From contig CANJXI010000022.1 of the NCBI GenBank assembly GCA_947478785.1, positions 1 to 51,696 of the forward strand: DNA of 51,696 nucleotides, written 5' to 3'. The stretch comes from Caulobacteraceae bacterium (GTDB lineage: Bacteria; Pseudomonadota; Alphaproteobacteria; Caulobacterales; Caulobacteraceae). A program made the position numbers and the translations under genes. The notes below the pieces were generated by a model that was not told the origin of the DNA, ran no database searches, and saw only the letters and a list, made by a program, of their open reading frames with translations. Shown here piece by piece: positions 27,054 to 35,147 of the stretch; position 1 is the first letter of the stretch, and every line of letters begins with the position of its first letter.

Positions 27054-29201
27054 ATGCGTCGGGTTCTGTTGGCTCTGGGCGTGGCCCTGCCGTTTCTGTT
27101 CGGGGCGGCCCTGGTGGCGTCGGCGGCGAACGAGGGCCATCCGCGCGGCGCAGCGGCCGTCGACCAGGCCCGCCTGCTCGGGGCCGACGGCGAGCCCGGC
27201 AGCTGGATGACCGTCGGGCGGACTTATTCCGAGCAGCGCTACAGCCCGCTCACCGCGATCAACAAGGCCACCGTCGGCAAGCTCTCGCTCGCCTGGTACG
27301 CCGACCTCGACACCGAGCGCGGCCAGGAGGCGACGCCGCTGGTGGTGGACGGGGCGCTCTACGTCAGCACCGCCTGGAGCATCGTCAAGGCCTATGACGC
27401 CAGGACGGGCGAGAAGCTGTGGGAGTACGAACCCAAGGTCGACCGGGCCGCCACCGGGCAGATCGCCTGCTGCGACGTGGTCAACCGGGGCGTCGCGGCC
27501 TGGAAGGGCCGGATATACCTGGGCGCGCTGGACGGGCGGCTGATCGCGCTGGACGCCAAGACGGGCAAGCCGGTGTGGAGCGTGCGCACCGTGAAGCTCA
27601 ACGACCCTTGCACGATCACCCAGGCGCCGAAGGTCGTGAAGGGGTTGGTGATCATCGGCAACGCGGGCGCGGAGTACACCTGTCGCGGCTATGTCTCAGC
27701 CTATGACGCCGAGACCGGGAAGATGCGCTGGCGCTTCTACACGGTGCCGGGCGCGCCGGGCGATCCGACCAACACGGCGATGCTGAAGCGCGCGGCCAAG
27801 ACCTGGCATGGGGATTTCTGGAAGTACGGGGGCGGGGCCACCGCCTGGGACACGATCCTCTACGATCCGAAGACCAACCTGGTCTATTTCGGCACCGGTA
27901 ACGGGTTGTCATGGCCGCAGGAGATCCGCAGCCCTGGCGGCGGCGACAACCTTTTCGTCTCCTCGATCATCGCGGTGAACGCCGACACGGGCGCCTACGC
28001 CTGGCACTACCAGGAGACGCCGGGCGACCAGTGGGACTACGACAACACCAACCCGCTGATGACCGCGGACCTGAAGATCCACGGGCAGCCGCGCCACGTG
28101 CTGATGCAGGCGCCCAAGACCGGCTTCTTCTATGTGTGGGACGCCCGGACGGGCCAGCTGCTTTCGGCCGAGAAGTTCGCGCCCGCCAACTGGGCCTCGA
28201 AGATCGATCTCAAGACCGGCCGGCCGGTGGAGAATCCCGCCGCGCGCTACACCTCCACCAAGGCGGCGCTGGTGTACCCGGGACCGTTGGGCGCGCACAA
28301 CTGGCACCCGATGGCGTTCAGCCCTAGGACCGGGCTGGTCTACATCCCGGTCACGGAAAACAACGTCGGCCTGGTTGGCGAGAAGCCCGAGGGCTTCAAG
28401 CTGAACGACCGCGCCTACAACATCGGGGCGCTGCTGGAGTCTGACGCCATCACCAAGCTCTACGCGGCGCCGGGCGCGCCGCAGCGCGGCAACATCCGCA
28501 GCTACATCCAGGCCTGGGACCCGGCGCGCGGCCGCGAGGTCTGGCGGATACCCAACACGGTCTATGGCGCCTCGGGAACGCTGGTCACCGCCAGCGACCT
28601 CCTGTTCTCCGGCAGCGCGGCCGGCGATTTCGCGGCCTATGACGCGCGCACCGGCGCCCGGCTGTGGAACGCGCCCACCCAGGCTCTCGTGGTGGCCGCG
28701 CCCTCGACCTATGCGATCGGCGGCGAACAGTATGTGGCGCTCCTGGTGGGCGCGCGAGGCCTGCCGAAGGGCCAGGTCCGGACCAGCCTGCAAAGCGCCA
28801 ACAACAGCCGCCTGATGGTCTTCAAACTGGGCGGGACCGCGAAGCTGCCGACGGAGGCCGTGGGGCCCGCCAACATCACGCTTGGCGCCCTCGATCCGCC
28901 GTTGCTGACCGGCTCCAACGAGCAGGTGATCTCCGGCCAGGGCGCCTATCACCGGGTCTGCGCCGGTTGCCATGGCGCGGGCGCGGTGTCGGACAAGTCG
29001 GTCCCCGACCTGCGCCACTCACCGGTCCTGCGCAGCCTGACGGAATGGAACAGCATCGTCCTTCTCGGCGCGCGGGCCGGCAACGGCATGGGCGCCTTCA
29101 AGACGCAGCTGGCCGAAGGCGAGGCGGAGTCGATCTTCCACTACGTGATCAGCCAGGCGAACAAGGACAAGGCGGCCGAGCAGGCGGCGGCGCGGAAGTA
29201 G
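27054..29201 (+). CDS. PQQ-dependent quinohemoprotein alcohol dehydrogenase
   Basis: The 715-residue periplasmic enzyme has a signal peptide (cut near SAANEG) and an eight-bladed propeller with repeated W-motifs (DARTGEKLWEYEP, DAKTGKPVWSV, DAETGKMRWRF). It has the adjacent Cys pair C139-C140 that stacks on PQQ, and D328-Y-D330 holding the catalytic Asp. A C-terminal cytochrome c domain has C636-A-G-C-H640. This is the fused quinohemoprotein (type II) layout, which passes electrons to the respiratory chain through its own heme. It oxidises primary alcohols or related compounds; no PQQ synthesis genes are in the window. GGGAGG precedes the ATG. Confidence 0.95.
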   Translation: MRRVLLALGVALPFLFGAALVASAANEGHPRGAAAVDQARLLGADGEPGSWMTVGRTYSEQRYSPLTAINKATVGKLSLAWYADLDTERGQEATPLVVDGALYVSTAWSIVKAYDARTGEKLWEYEPKVDRAATGQIACCDVVNRGVAAWKGRIYLGALDGRLIALDAKTGKPVWSVRTVKLNDPCTITQAPKVVKGLVIIGNAGAEYTCRGYVSAYDAETGKMRWRFYTVPGAPGDPTNTAMLKRAAKTWHGDFWKYGGGATAWDTILYDPKTNLVYFGTGNGLSWPQEIRSPGGGDNLFVSSIIAVNADTGAYAWHYQETPGDQWDYDNTNPLMTADLKIHGQPRHVLMQAPKTGFFYVWDARTGQLLSAEKFAPANWASKIDLKTGRPVENPAARYTSTKAALVYPGPLGAHNWHPMAFSPRTGLVYIPVTENNVGLVGEKPEGFKLNDRAYNIGALLESDAITKLYAAPGAPQRGNIRSYIQAWDPARGREVWRIPNTVYGASGTLVTASDLLFSGSAAGDFAAYDARTGARLWNAPTQALVVAAPSTYAIGGEQYVALLVGARGLPKGQVRTSLQSANNSRLMVFKLGGTAKLPTEAVGPANITLGALDPPLLTGSNEQVISGQGAYHRVCAGCHGAGAVSDKSVPDLRHSPVLRSLTEWNSIVLLGARAGNGMGAFKTQLAEGEAESIFHYVISQANKDKAAEQAAARK

Positions 29202-29290
29202 GGGCCGTCCTGACCGGTGTGCATGGGTCGCCCGGACAAGCCAGGCGACGACGGTTCTCAGATAAAACCAGATATTTGCATGGATCCGGC

Positions 29291-30499
29291 CTAACCCTGC
29301 TGGCTGCTTTCCGGCAGGCCCAGGATGCGCTTGGCGACGATGTTGTTCTGGATCTCGAAGGAGCCGCCGTAGATCGACATGGCCTTGCCGCCGAGCCAGC
29401 CGCGGACGGCCTCGATCTCTTCGTCGCTGAAGTCGCCGCCGTCCCAGCCGAGGCCCTGGAGACCCAGGATCTCCAGCGTCAGCTCGGCGCGGGTCTGGGC
29501 GACGCTGGTGGCGGAGTTCTTCAGCACCGAGGCGGTGTTCCCGGGGTCCTGGTTGCCCTTCGCCTCGGCGGCGGCGCGGGCGAGCGTCAGGCCGTGCACG
29601 CGGGCGTCCATCTGGTGTCTCGCGAGGCGGGCGCGCAGGTCGGGATCGGCGATCCGGCCGGTCGCGTCGAGCCCCACATAGCGCTTGGCGATCTCCGGCA
29701 AGGGGGTCTGGCGGGCGCCGCCCGTGGGCGCGCCGGTCTGGCTGGCGCGTTCGTGCTGCAGGAGCCGCTTGCCGACGCCCCAGCCTCGGTTGAGCTCGCC
29801 CAGCAGGGCGTCCCTGGGGGCCACGGCGTCGGTGAAGAAGGTCTCGCAGAAGGGCGAGGCGCCGGCGATCAGCGCGATGGGGCGGGTCTCGACGCCGGGC
29901 TGACGCATGTCGACCAGGAGGAAGGAAATGCCGTCGTGCTTCTTGGCGGCGGGGTCGGTGCGGGCCAGCAGGCCGCACCAGTCGGAATACTGCGCGCCGC
30001 TGGTCCAGGTCTTCTGGCCGTTGATCACCCAGCGGTCGCCGTCCAGGACGGCGCGGGTCTGCAGGGAGGCCAGGTCGGAGCCGGCGTTGGGCTCGGAATA
30101 GCCGACGCACCACTGCACCTCGCCCCGCGCGATCGGCGGGATGTGCCGGGCCTTCTGCGCCTCGGTCCCGTAGTCGAGGATGGTCGGGCCGATCATGCTG
30201 ATGCCCATGCCGAAGTTCAGCGGATTGAAGGCCTCGGCGCGCGACATCTCCTGCTGCAGGACGCGGGCCTGGGCGGCGTTCAAGCCGCCGCCGCCGAATC
30301 GCGCGGGCCAGGTGGGGACAGCCCAGCCCTTGTCGCCGAGAGCCTTGCCCCAGGCCCGCAGGTCGTCGCCACCGGCCTGTCGCGACTCGCCCAGCAGGCC
30401 GCCCTTGCCCCTCAGCGAGGCGGGAAAGTTGGCGTCCAGCCAGGCGCGCGCCTCCGCTCGGAAGGACTCAAGCTCAAGGTCGGCTTCAGACTCGGCCAT
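29291..30499 (-). CDS. Acyl-CoA dehydrogenase
   Basis: The 402-residue FAD enzyme introduces a 2,3-double bond into an acyl-CoA. It shows GWAVPTWPARFGGGGLNAAQ, WCVGYSEPNAGSDLASLQT (flavin and substrate loop), RWVINGQKTWTSGAQYSDWC, and the C-terminal IYGGSFEIQNNIVAKRILGLP. It belongs to the branch found in steroid, terpene and branched-chain degradation rather than fatty-acid MCAD types, judged by the W-P-x-x-F-G-G-G-G segment. The ATG at 30499 has GGAGGA upstream. It converges on the PQQ enzyme with an 89-bp gap. Confidence 0.93.
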   Translation of the reverse strand: MAESEADLELESFRAEARAWLDANFPASLRGKGGLLGESRQAGGDDLRAWGKALGDKGWAVPTWPARFGGGGLNAAQARVLQQEMSRAEAFNPLNFGMGISMIGPTILDYGTEAQKARHIPPIARGEVQWCVGYSEPNAGSDLASLQTRAVLDGDRWVINGQKTWTSGAQYSDWCGLLARTDPAAKKHDGISFLLVDMRQPGVETRPIALIAGASPFCETFFTDAVAPRDALLGELNRGWGVGKRLLQHERASQTGAPTGGARQTPLPEIAKRYVGLDATGRIADPDLRARLARHQMDARVHGLTLARAAAEAKGNQDPGNTASVLKNSATSVAQTRAELTLEILGLQGLGWDGGDFSDEEIEAVRGWLGGKAMSIYGGSFEIQNNIVAKRILGLPESSQQG

Positions 30500-30572
30500 G
30501 GCGATTCCTCCGGCGCGGGTGTTTGCCGGCCATCTTAGACTTGGGGGATGGGGCGACAAGGCTGCCCCAGGG

Positions 30573-31235
30573 TCAGGCGCTGGCGAGCGCGCTCTGGAAG
30601 AGGATGGCGCCGTCCGCCGAGCCCAGCTCGGCTTCGAAGGCGCGGTCGGGGTGGGGCATCAGGCCCAGGACATTCCCGGCGGAGCTGACGATCCCGGCGA
30701 TCCCGCGGGCCGAGCCGTTGGGGTTGTCGACGTAGCGGAAGGCGACCTGGCCCTCGCCCTCCAGCCGGTCAAGGGTGGGCTCGTCGGCGAAGAAGTTCCC
30801 CTCGCCATTGCCGACCGTCATGGCCACCTGGCGGCGGCCCTCGTAGCCCGCTGTGAAGCGGGTGTTGGCGTTGGAGACCTCAAGCTCGACGGTCTTGCAG
30901 ACGTATTTGAGCTGGGCGTTGCGCAGCAGGGCGCCCGGCAGCATCTGGGCCTCGCAGAGCACCTGGAAGCCATTGCAGATGCCCACGGTGGCGACTCCGC
31001 GCCCGGCGGCGGCCTTGACCTCGGCCATGATCGGCGAGAGCGCGGCCATGGCCCCGCAGCGCAGGTAATCGCCGTAGGAGAACCCGCCCGGCAGGACGAT
31101 GAGGTCGAGGGCTGCTGGAAGCTCGGTGTCGCCGTGCCAGACCATGTCGACATGGGCGCCGGTGGACCGTTCGATGGCCACCTTGCAGTCGCGGTCGCAG
31201 TTGGACCCCGGGAAGACGATGACGGCGGCTTTCAT
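30573..31235 (-). CDS. purQ: Phosphoribosylformylglycinamidine synthase, glutaminase subunit PurQ
   Basis: The 220-residue class I glutamine amidotransferase supplies ammonia to PurL. It has [18 protein letters not shown], the nucleophile C87 in VGICNGFQ, and H195 in [10 protein letters not shown], where Asp replaces the more usual Glu. The start [16 protein letters not shown] is the family N terminus. In related bacteria purQ directly follows purS; here 2 kb with two other genes separates them, so purQ must have its own promoter. An 18-bp palindrome lies 32 bp upstream of the start. Confidence 0.96.
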   Translation of the reverse strand: MKAAVIVFPGSNCDRDCKVAIERSTGAHVDMVWHGDTELPAALDLIVLPGGFSYGDYLRCGAMAALSPIMAEVKAAAGRGVATVGICNGFQVLCEAQMLPGALLRNAQLKYVCKTVELEVSNANTRFTAGYEGRRQVAMTVGNGEGNFFADEPTLDRLEGEGQVAFRYVDNPNGSARGIAGIVSSAGNVLGLMPHPDRAFEAELGSADGAILFQSALASA

Positions 31236-31266
31236 GCGTGCCTCAGGTGATGGAGCGCGCCTTCCA

Positions 31267-31284
31267 CGTCAAGCCGGCTTGACG
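31267..31284. promoter_or_regulatory. 18-bp palindrome upstream of purQ
   Basis: CGTCAAGCCGGCTTGACG is a perfect palindrome in the 303-bp gap between purQ and the divergent amidohydrolase. It may be an operator for either gene or a leader hairpin of purQ. In the same gap ATTGCCAAG occurs twice, at 31310-31318 and 31337-31345, 27 bp apart. The end of the gap next to the amidohydrolase is AT-rich, with TATATT at 31467-31472 as a possible -10 element. Confidence 0.4.
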
Positions 31285-31538
31285 CGCCGTTGGATGGCGG
31301 CCGAACGCATTGCCAAGTTTGCGGAACGGATTGGGTATTGCCAAGGGCCCTCCGCCTGTGAAGATTTGCCACGGAGGAACGCCGCCTAGGTGGGCCGGTC
31401 CCGTCATCACGTGGCGCCGTCTTGCGACATTGGCCGCGGCGCCTGAGATGAGCAGACTGAAATTTGTATATTAGTCCCGTACGCGAACATCTTTTAACTC
31501 ACAGATTAAGTAACGAATGAAAAGTGCCGGAGAAATTC

Positions 31539-32738
31539 ATGCCTGACACATCTAAATACGAACTCCCGAAGAATGTTTCCGCGTTGGGAGGGAAGATTAT
31601 CGATGTAGACATGCATGAATGCGTCCCGATCAATCACTGGATCGAGGAATTCGGCGCTGTGGCGCAGCCCATGTTCGACGCCATTCGCAAGACGGCCATG
31701 GTCATGGTCGAGAAGGATACCGACGACACGGAGATCAACGCGAAGACCGTCTGGCAGAACAAGCTGGAGAACGCGCCCGGCTCGTTCGACCTGTCCCGCC
31801 GCCTGGATGTCATGGACTTCACCGGCATCGACAAGGCGCTGGTCTTCCCGGGAGCCTTGGCGATGATCTCGGTGTCGCTGTATGCGTCCGAGGATCGCGA
31901 GCGGATGCTGAAGACCCTGGATGTGCCGGACCGCCGCGCCTACGCGATCAAGCTGCAGGGCGGGTACAACGACTGGTGCGCGCGCGCATCCAAGGTCAGC
32001 GATCGGTTGCGTCCTGTGGCGATCCTGGTCGGCGAGGATCCCGACGATCTCTACAAGAACGCCGAAAGGCTCGTCAAAAGCGGCGTGAAGTGCGTCTGGA
32101 CGCCTACGGGCGTACCGCCGGCCGGCGTGTCGCCTGCCGACACGGCGCTCGACCGCACCTGGGCGCTGTTGGCCGAGGCCAAATGCCCGGTCACCGCCCA
32201 CGTGGGCGGCCAGGCGGGCTTCCTGGCCTCCAGCGTGTGGGGCCAGACCCCGGCGTTCGACGGCTGGAAGGTGGGCGGCGAGTTTTCGCTCGATCCCTGG
32301 TCACTGTCCGTCCAGCACCTGTCGGCGCAGAACTTCATCGCCACCATGATCCTGGGCGGGGTGTTCGAGCGGCATCCGGGCCTGGTGTTCGGCACCGCCG
32401 AATATACCGGCCACTGGGTTGGGCCGCTGGCCGAGAACCTGGACCGCTGGGTGACCATCAAGCCGTTCCGCAACACCCACGGAAAGCCGGCGTTCAGCCG
32501 CAAGCCATCCGAATACTTCGCGACCAATATCCGGATCGGCTGTTTCGATTTCGAGCCGGTGTCGGAATATATCGAGAAGTTCGGCTTCGAGGACGTCTAC
32601 TGCTACAGCAGCGATTATCCTCACAACGGCGGCGGCAAGGACCCGATCGGCAACTTCAGCCGCAACCTGGACGCGCTCGGTCCCAAGATTCTGAAGAAGG
32701 TCTTTGTCGACAACGGCCACCTGCTGCTGCCGGATTAG
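31539..32738 (+). CDS. Amidohydrolase family 2 protein
   Basis: The 399-residue TIM-barrel metalloenzyme has IIDVDMHECVPINHW at the first strand, where D-x-H-E replaces H-x-H. It also has VTAHVGGQAGFLASS (barrel His), LVFGTAEYTGHW, and CYSSDYPHNGGGKDP with the catalytic Asp region. This D-x-H-E form is common among ACMSD-like and lignin-degrading hydrolases of sphingomonads and actinobacteria. The start is the ATG at 31539, seven bases after GGAGA; a GTG five codons earlier is less likely. The first codons and leader are more AT-rich than the surroundings. It lies between purQ and purS, and its stop overlaps the convergent lipoprotein stop in TTAG. Confidence 0.88.
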   Translation: MPDTSKYELPKNVSALGGKIIDVDMHECVPINHWIEEFGAVAQPMFDAIRKTAMVMVEKDTDDTEINAKTVWQNKLENAPGSFDLSRRLDVMDFTGIDKALVFPGALAMISVSLYASEDRERMLKTLDVPDRRAYAIKLQGGYNDWCARASKVSDRLRPVAILVGEDPDDLYKNAERLVKSGVKCVWTPTGVPPAGVSPADTALDRTWALLAEAKCPVTAHVGGQAGFLASSVWGQTPAFDGWKVGGEFSLDPWSLSVQHLSAQNFIATMILGGVFERHPGLVFGTAEYTGHWVGPLAENLDRWVTIKPFRNTHGKPAFSRKPSEYFATNIRIGCFDFEPVSEYIEKFGFEDVYCYSSDYPHNGGGKDPIGNFSRNLDALGPKILKKVFVDNGHLLLPD

Positions 32739-33145
32739 CGGCGGCTCCAGGTCTTCAGGGATTCCAGATAGGCCAGGAGCTGGTCGTATCCCTTGCGCGA
32801 GCCGTAAGCGCAACCGGTGGTCTTCACCTCGCCGCCCTTGGCCGCCTGCATCATGATCGCCGGATGGCCGGGCGCGCCCGCCTCGGTGATCAGGTAGGAG
32901 GCCCGCCCGTCGGTCGTCGAATAGAACCGGTACGGCTCGGCCGATTCGTGCGGCGCGGGCGTGAGATTCGGCTGGGCGGTGAGCCTAGCTTTCTGGGCCT
33001 CGAACGGCTGGGCGCAGTCGAGCGAGAGCGCGGCTGGCGGCGGCGCGGCGCCTTTGGGCGCGCAGGCGCATAGGATGGCGAGGGCGACAAGTCCTCCCCC
33101 AGCGCGCAGCGCGGCGACGGAGGGGGTTTCTGCGCAATCAGCCAT
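32735..33145 (-). CDS. Small putative lipoprotein of unknown function
   Basis: The 136-residue protein has a hydrophobic segment with two cysteines, LVALAILCACAPKG, that fits a lipobox (L-C-A-C). The mature part has SLDCAQPFEAQKARLTAQ, YRFYSTTDGRASYLITEAG and GCAYGSRKGYDQLLAYLES. The family was not recognised. The N-terminal codons (PSVAALRAGGG) are encoded by DNA that looks like a dispersed C/G-rich repeat, so the true start is uncertain; a GTG within the hydrophobic run is an alternative. It sits between purS and the amidohydrolase on the pur strand. Confidence 0.68.
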   Translation of the reverse strand: MADCAETPSVAALRAGGGLVALAILCACAPKGAAPPPAALSLDCAQPFEAQKARLTAQPNLTPAPHESAEPYRFYSTTDGRASYLITEAGAPGHPAIMMQAAKGGEVKTTGCAYGSRKGYDQLLAYLESLKTWSRR

Positions 33146-33220
33146 TGGCGAGGGGATCCACCCCCTCAGCCGGCTTCGCCGACAGCTCCCCCAGAAGGGG
33201 AGCACAAGCGCCTGAGGTGG
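33093..33220. repeat. Dispersed C/G-rich palindromic repeat
   Basis: The stretch has the look of a Caulobacterales intergenic repeat. CCTCCCCC at 33093-33100 faces GGAGGGGG at 33119-33126, CGGC-TTC-GCCG follows near 33170-33180, and CTCCCC-CAGAA-GGGGAG is at 33186-33202. It covers the space between purS and the lipoprotein gene and runs into the lipoprotein's first codons. Family membership is from memory. Confidence 0.45.
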
Positions 33221-33224
33221 AGCA

Positions 33225-33464
33225 CTACGCCACCTCGACGCGGTAGCTTTCGATGACCGTGTTGGCGAGGAGCTTCTCGCACATGGCCTTGACCTCGGCC
33301 TCGGCGGCGGCGGGATCGGTTGCGGTCAGGTCGAATTCGATGGTCCGGCCGACCCGGACGTGGGCGACGCCGCCCCAGCCCAGGCCGTGCAGGGCCTGTT
33401 CGACCGCCTTGCCCTGGACGTCGAGGACGCCGGGCTTGAGGAACACATGGACCGTCGCCTTCAC
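33225..33464 (-). CDS. purS: Phosphoribosylformylglycinamidine synthase subunit PurS
   Basis: The 79-residue protein bridges PurL and PurQ in the FGAM synthase complex. It has the typical N terminus [20 protein letters not shown] and the middle part RVGRTIEFDLTATDPAAAEAEV, and ends AMCEKLLANTVIESYRVEV. The start is a GTG that shares its G with the purC stop (TAGTG), so translation is coupled to purC. The family length is about 80. Confidence 0.95.
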   Translation of the reverse strand: MKATVHVFLKPGVLDVQGKAVEQALHGLGWGGVAHVRVGRTIEFDLTATDPAAAEAEVKAMCEKLLANTVIESYRVEVA

Positions 33465-34219
33465 TAGTGCAGGCCTCCCTGGATGACGGTGGGCATCTCC
33501 TTCATGATCCCGAGCCTGCGCGCGACCTCGGTGTAGCTCTCGATGACATTGCCCAGGTCGCGGCGGAAGCGGTCCTTGTCGAGCTTCTCGTTGGTCGTGG
33601 AGTCCCACAGCCGGCATGAATCGGGGCTGATCTCGTCGGCCAGGATTATGCGGGCGAAGTCGTTCTCGTAGATCCGGCCATATTCGACCTTGAAATCCAC
33701 GAGGGTGATGCCGACCGCGCCGAACATCCCGGTGAGGAAGTCGTTCACCCTGAGCGTGAGCGCCATCATGTCGTCGATGTCCTGGGTGGTGGCCCAGTTG
33801 AAGGCGGTGATGTGCTCCTCCGAAACCATCGGGTCGTGGAGCTTGTCGTCCTTCAGGTAGAATTCGATGATCGAGCGGGGCAGGGCCTGGCCTTCCGGCA
33901 GGCCGAACCGGGTGGAGAGCGACCCCGCGGCCACGTTGCGGCAGACCACCTCGAGCGGAATGATCTCCACCTCGCGGATCAGCTGCTCGCGAAGGTTCAG
34001 CCGGCGGATGAAGTGATTCTGCACGCCGATCGTGTTCAGCCGGGTCATGATGTGTTCGCTGATCCGGTTGTTGATGACCCCCTTGCCCTCGAGAACCGCC
34101 TTTTTCTGGGCGTCGAAGGCGGTGGTGTCGTCCTTGAAGTACTGGATCAGGGTGCCAGGCTCGGGACCCTCATAGAGAATCTTGGCCTTGCCTTCGTAGA
34201 TCTTCTTGCGGCGGGTCAT
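33464..34219 (-). CDS. purC: Phosphoribosylaminoimidazole-succinocarboxamide synthase
   Basis: The 251-residue enzyme joins CAIR and aspartate to SAICAR in purine synthesis. It has [30 protein letters not shown] at the N terminus, [21 protein letters not shown], and VDFKVEYGR followed by [29 protein letters not shown] was chosen as start; the open frame upstream runs through a terminator hairpin. PurS follows with one shared base. The leader of about 100 bp contains an intrinsic terminator, which suggests attenuation. Confidence 0.97.
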   Translation of the reverse strand: MTRRKKIYEGKAKILYEGPEPGTLIQYFKDDTTAFDAQKKAVLEGKGVINNRISEHIMTRLNTIGVQNHFIRRLNLREQLIREVEIIPLEVVCRNVAAGSLSTRFGLPEGQALPRSIIEFYLKDDKLHDPMVSEEHITAFNWATTQDIDDMMALTLRVNDFLTGMFGAVGITLVDFKVEYGRIYENDFARIILADEISPDSCRLWDSTTNEKLDKDRFRRDLGNVIESYTEVARRLGIMKEMPTVIQGGLH

Positions 34220-34261
34220 CGCTGCGCCTTCTCCGAGGCGAGGGGTTTGCCGGTCGGCTCC

Positions 34262-34294
34262 AACAAAAACGCGCGCGACTATCCCTCGCGCGCG
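34262..34294 (-). terminator. Intrinsic terminator in the purC leader
   Basis: CGCGCGCGA at 34270-34278 and TCGCGCGCG at 34286-34294 form a perfect 9-bp stem. On the minus strand TTTTTGTT follows. It lies 45-75 bp before the purC ATG with no gene upstream to terminate, because DUF1476 is divergent. Flanking GTCGG and CCGAC could extend the structure. An attenuator or a short leader RNA is the likeliest reading. Confidence 0.7.
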
Positions 34295-34332
34295 GGTCCG
34301 ACTCGGCCTCTCGCTGAATATGAGGCCCGGGC

Positions 34333-34361
34333 AAATTAACGGATGCGGGCCGGGCAAGCAA
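34333..34361 (-). promoter_or_regulatory. Possible purC promoter
   Basis: On the minus strand TTGCTT and TAATTT (34338-34333) are 17 bp apart and would start transcription near 34326, before the leader terminator. Both hexamers match the sigma70 consensus only half, so the call is weak. Confidence 0.25.
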
Positions 34362-34437
34362 ACATCCGCCTTTCGATTGCGGCGGGCGCGGTCGCAGGAT
34401 ATGGGATCGCCCGTTCGAGACGCATTCCGGGGACTCC

Positions 34438-34761
34438 ATGACCACCTTCGACGACCGCGAACGGGGCTTCGAAAAGAGGTTCGCCCTCGACCAGGAGCAA
34501 GAGTTCAAGGCGTCGGCGCGCCGCAACCGCGCGCTGGGCGAGTGGGCGGCCGGCCTGATGGGCCTGGCCGACAAGCACATCGCCGAATACGCCCAGGCCG
34601 TGGTGAAGTCCGATTTCGAGCAGCCCGGCGAGGACGACGTGCTGCGCAAGGTCTTCGAGGACCTGAAGGGCTCGGGCGTTCACATCAGCGAGGGCGAGGT
34701 CCGCATGAAGATGGCCGAGCTGCTCGCCCAGGCCCGCGAGGGCGTCCGCGAAGGGAAGTGA
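34438..34761 (+). CDS. ATPase inhibitor subunit zeta (DUF1476)
   Basis: The 107-residue protein belongs to the alphaproteobacterial zeta family, first shown in Paracoccus to inhibit the F1-ATPase. It begins [20 protein letters not shown], the inhibitory N-terminal segment, followed by [20 protein letters not shown] and a helical C-terminal half. The inhibitory strength differs widely between species, so inhibition here is an inference. It is divergent from purC, its common neighbour in this class. Confidence 0.93.
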   Translation: MTTFDDRERGFEKRFALDQEQEFKASARRNRALGEWAAGLMGLADKHIAEYAQAVVKSDFEQPGEDDVLRKVFEDLKGSGVHISEGEVRMKMAELLAQAREGVREGK

Positions 34762-34808
34762 CCGCGTAAGCGAGTCACACCGGCGTTTGCCGGGATCCAG
34801 CAGTCGGT

Positions 34809-35147
34809 TCAGGCCTTCGCCGCATCCAGCAGCGGCCGGCTGATCTTTTTCGGAACGATGGAGGCCCAGGCCTCGCGCACGAGGTCGGCCAGTTCGGCTT
34901 CGTCGAGATGATCGAGTTCCACATAGCTCCAGACGCCCGTGCCGACCGGGCGCGGCTGGAACGTCTCGGGCCGGACCTCGAAGAGGAAGTCCTGATGTGC
35001 CTTGTCGAGCTTCAGGATCACCCGGCCGCCCCAGCGCAGCGCGAACGTCTTCTTGCCCACGTTGAACCAAGGCTCGCCCCTGTAGGCGACCTCGTGGGCG
35101 CCGGGCAGCGCCAGGGCTATCCGGCGGAGATCTTCGATTCCCGACAT
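34809..35147 (-). CDS. MmcQ/YjbR family protein
   Basis: The 112-residue protein has the YjbR/MmcQ fold: LRRIALALPGAHEVAYRGEPWFNVGKKTFALR, a central LDKAHQDFLFEVRPETFQP, and the end LVREAWASIVPKK. The family was named for a putative DNA-binding role by structure, but function is not settled. Its start codon lies inside the 3' end of purB: the two overlap by 31 bp in different frames, so expression is probably coupled to purB. Confidence 0.9.
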   Translation of the reverse strand: MSGIEDLRRIALALPGAHEVAYRGEPWFNVGKKTFALRWGGRVILKLDKAHQDFLFEVRPETFQPRPVGTGVWSYVELDHLDEAELADLVREAWASIVPKKISRPLLDAAKA

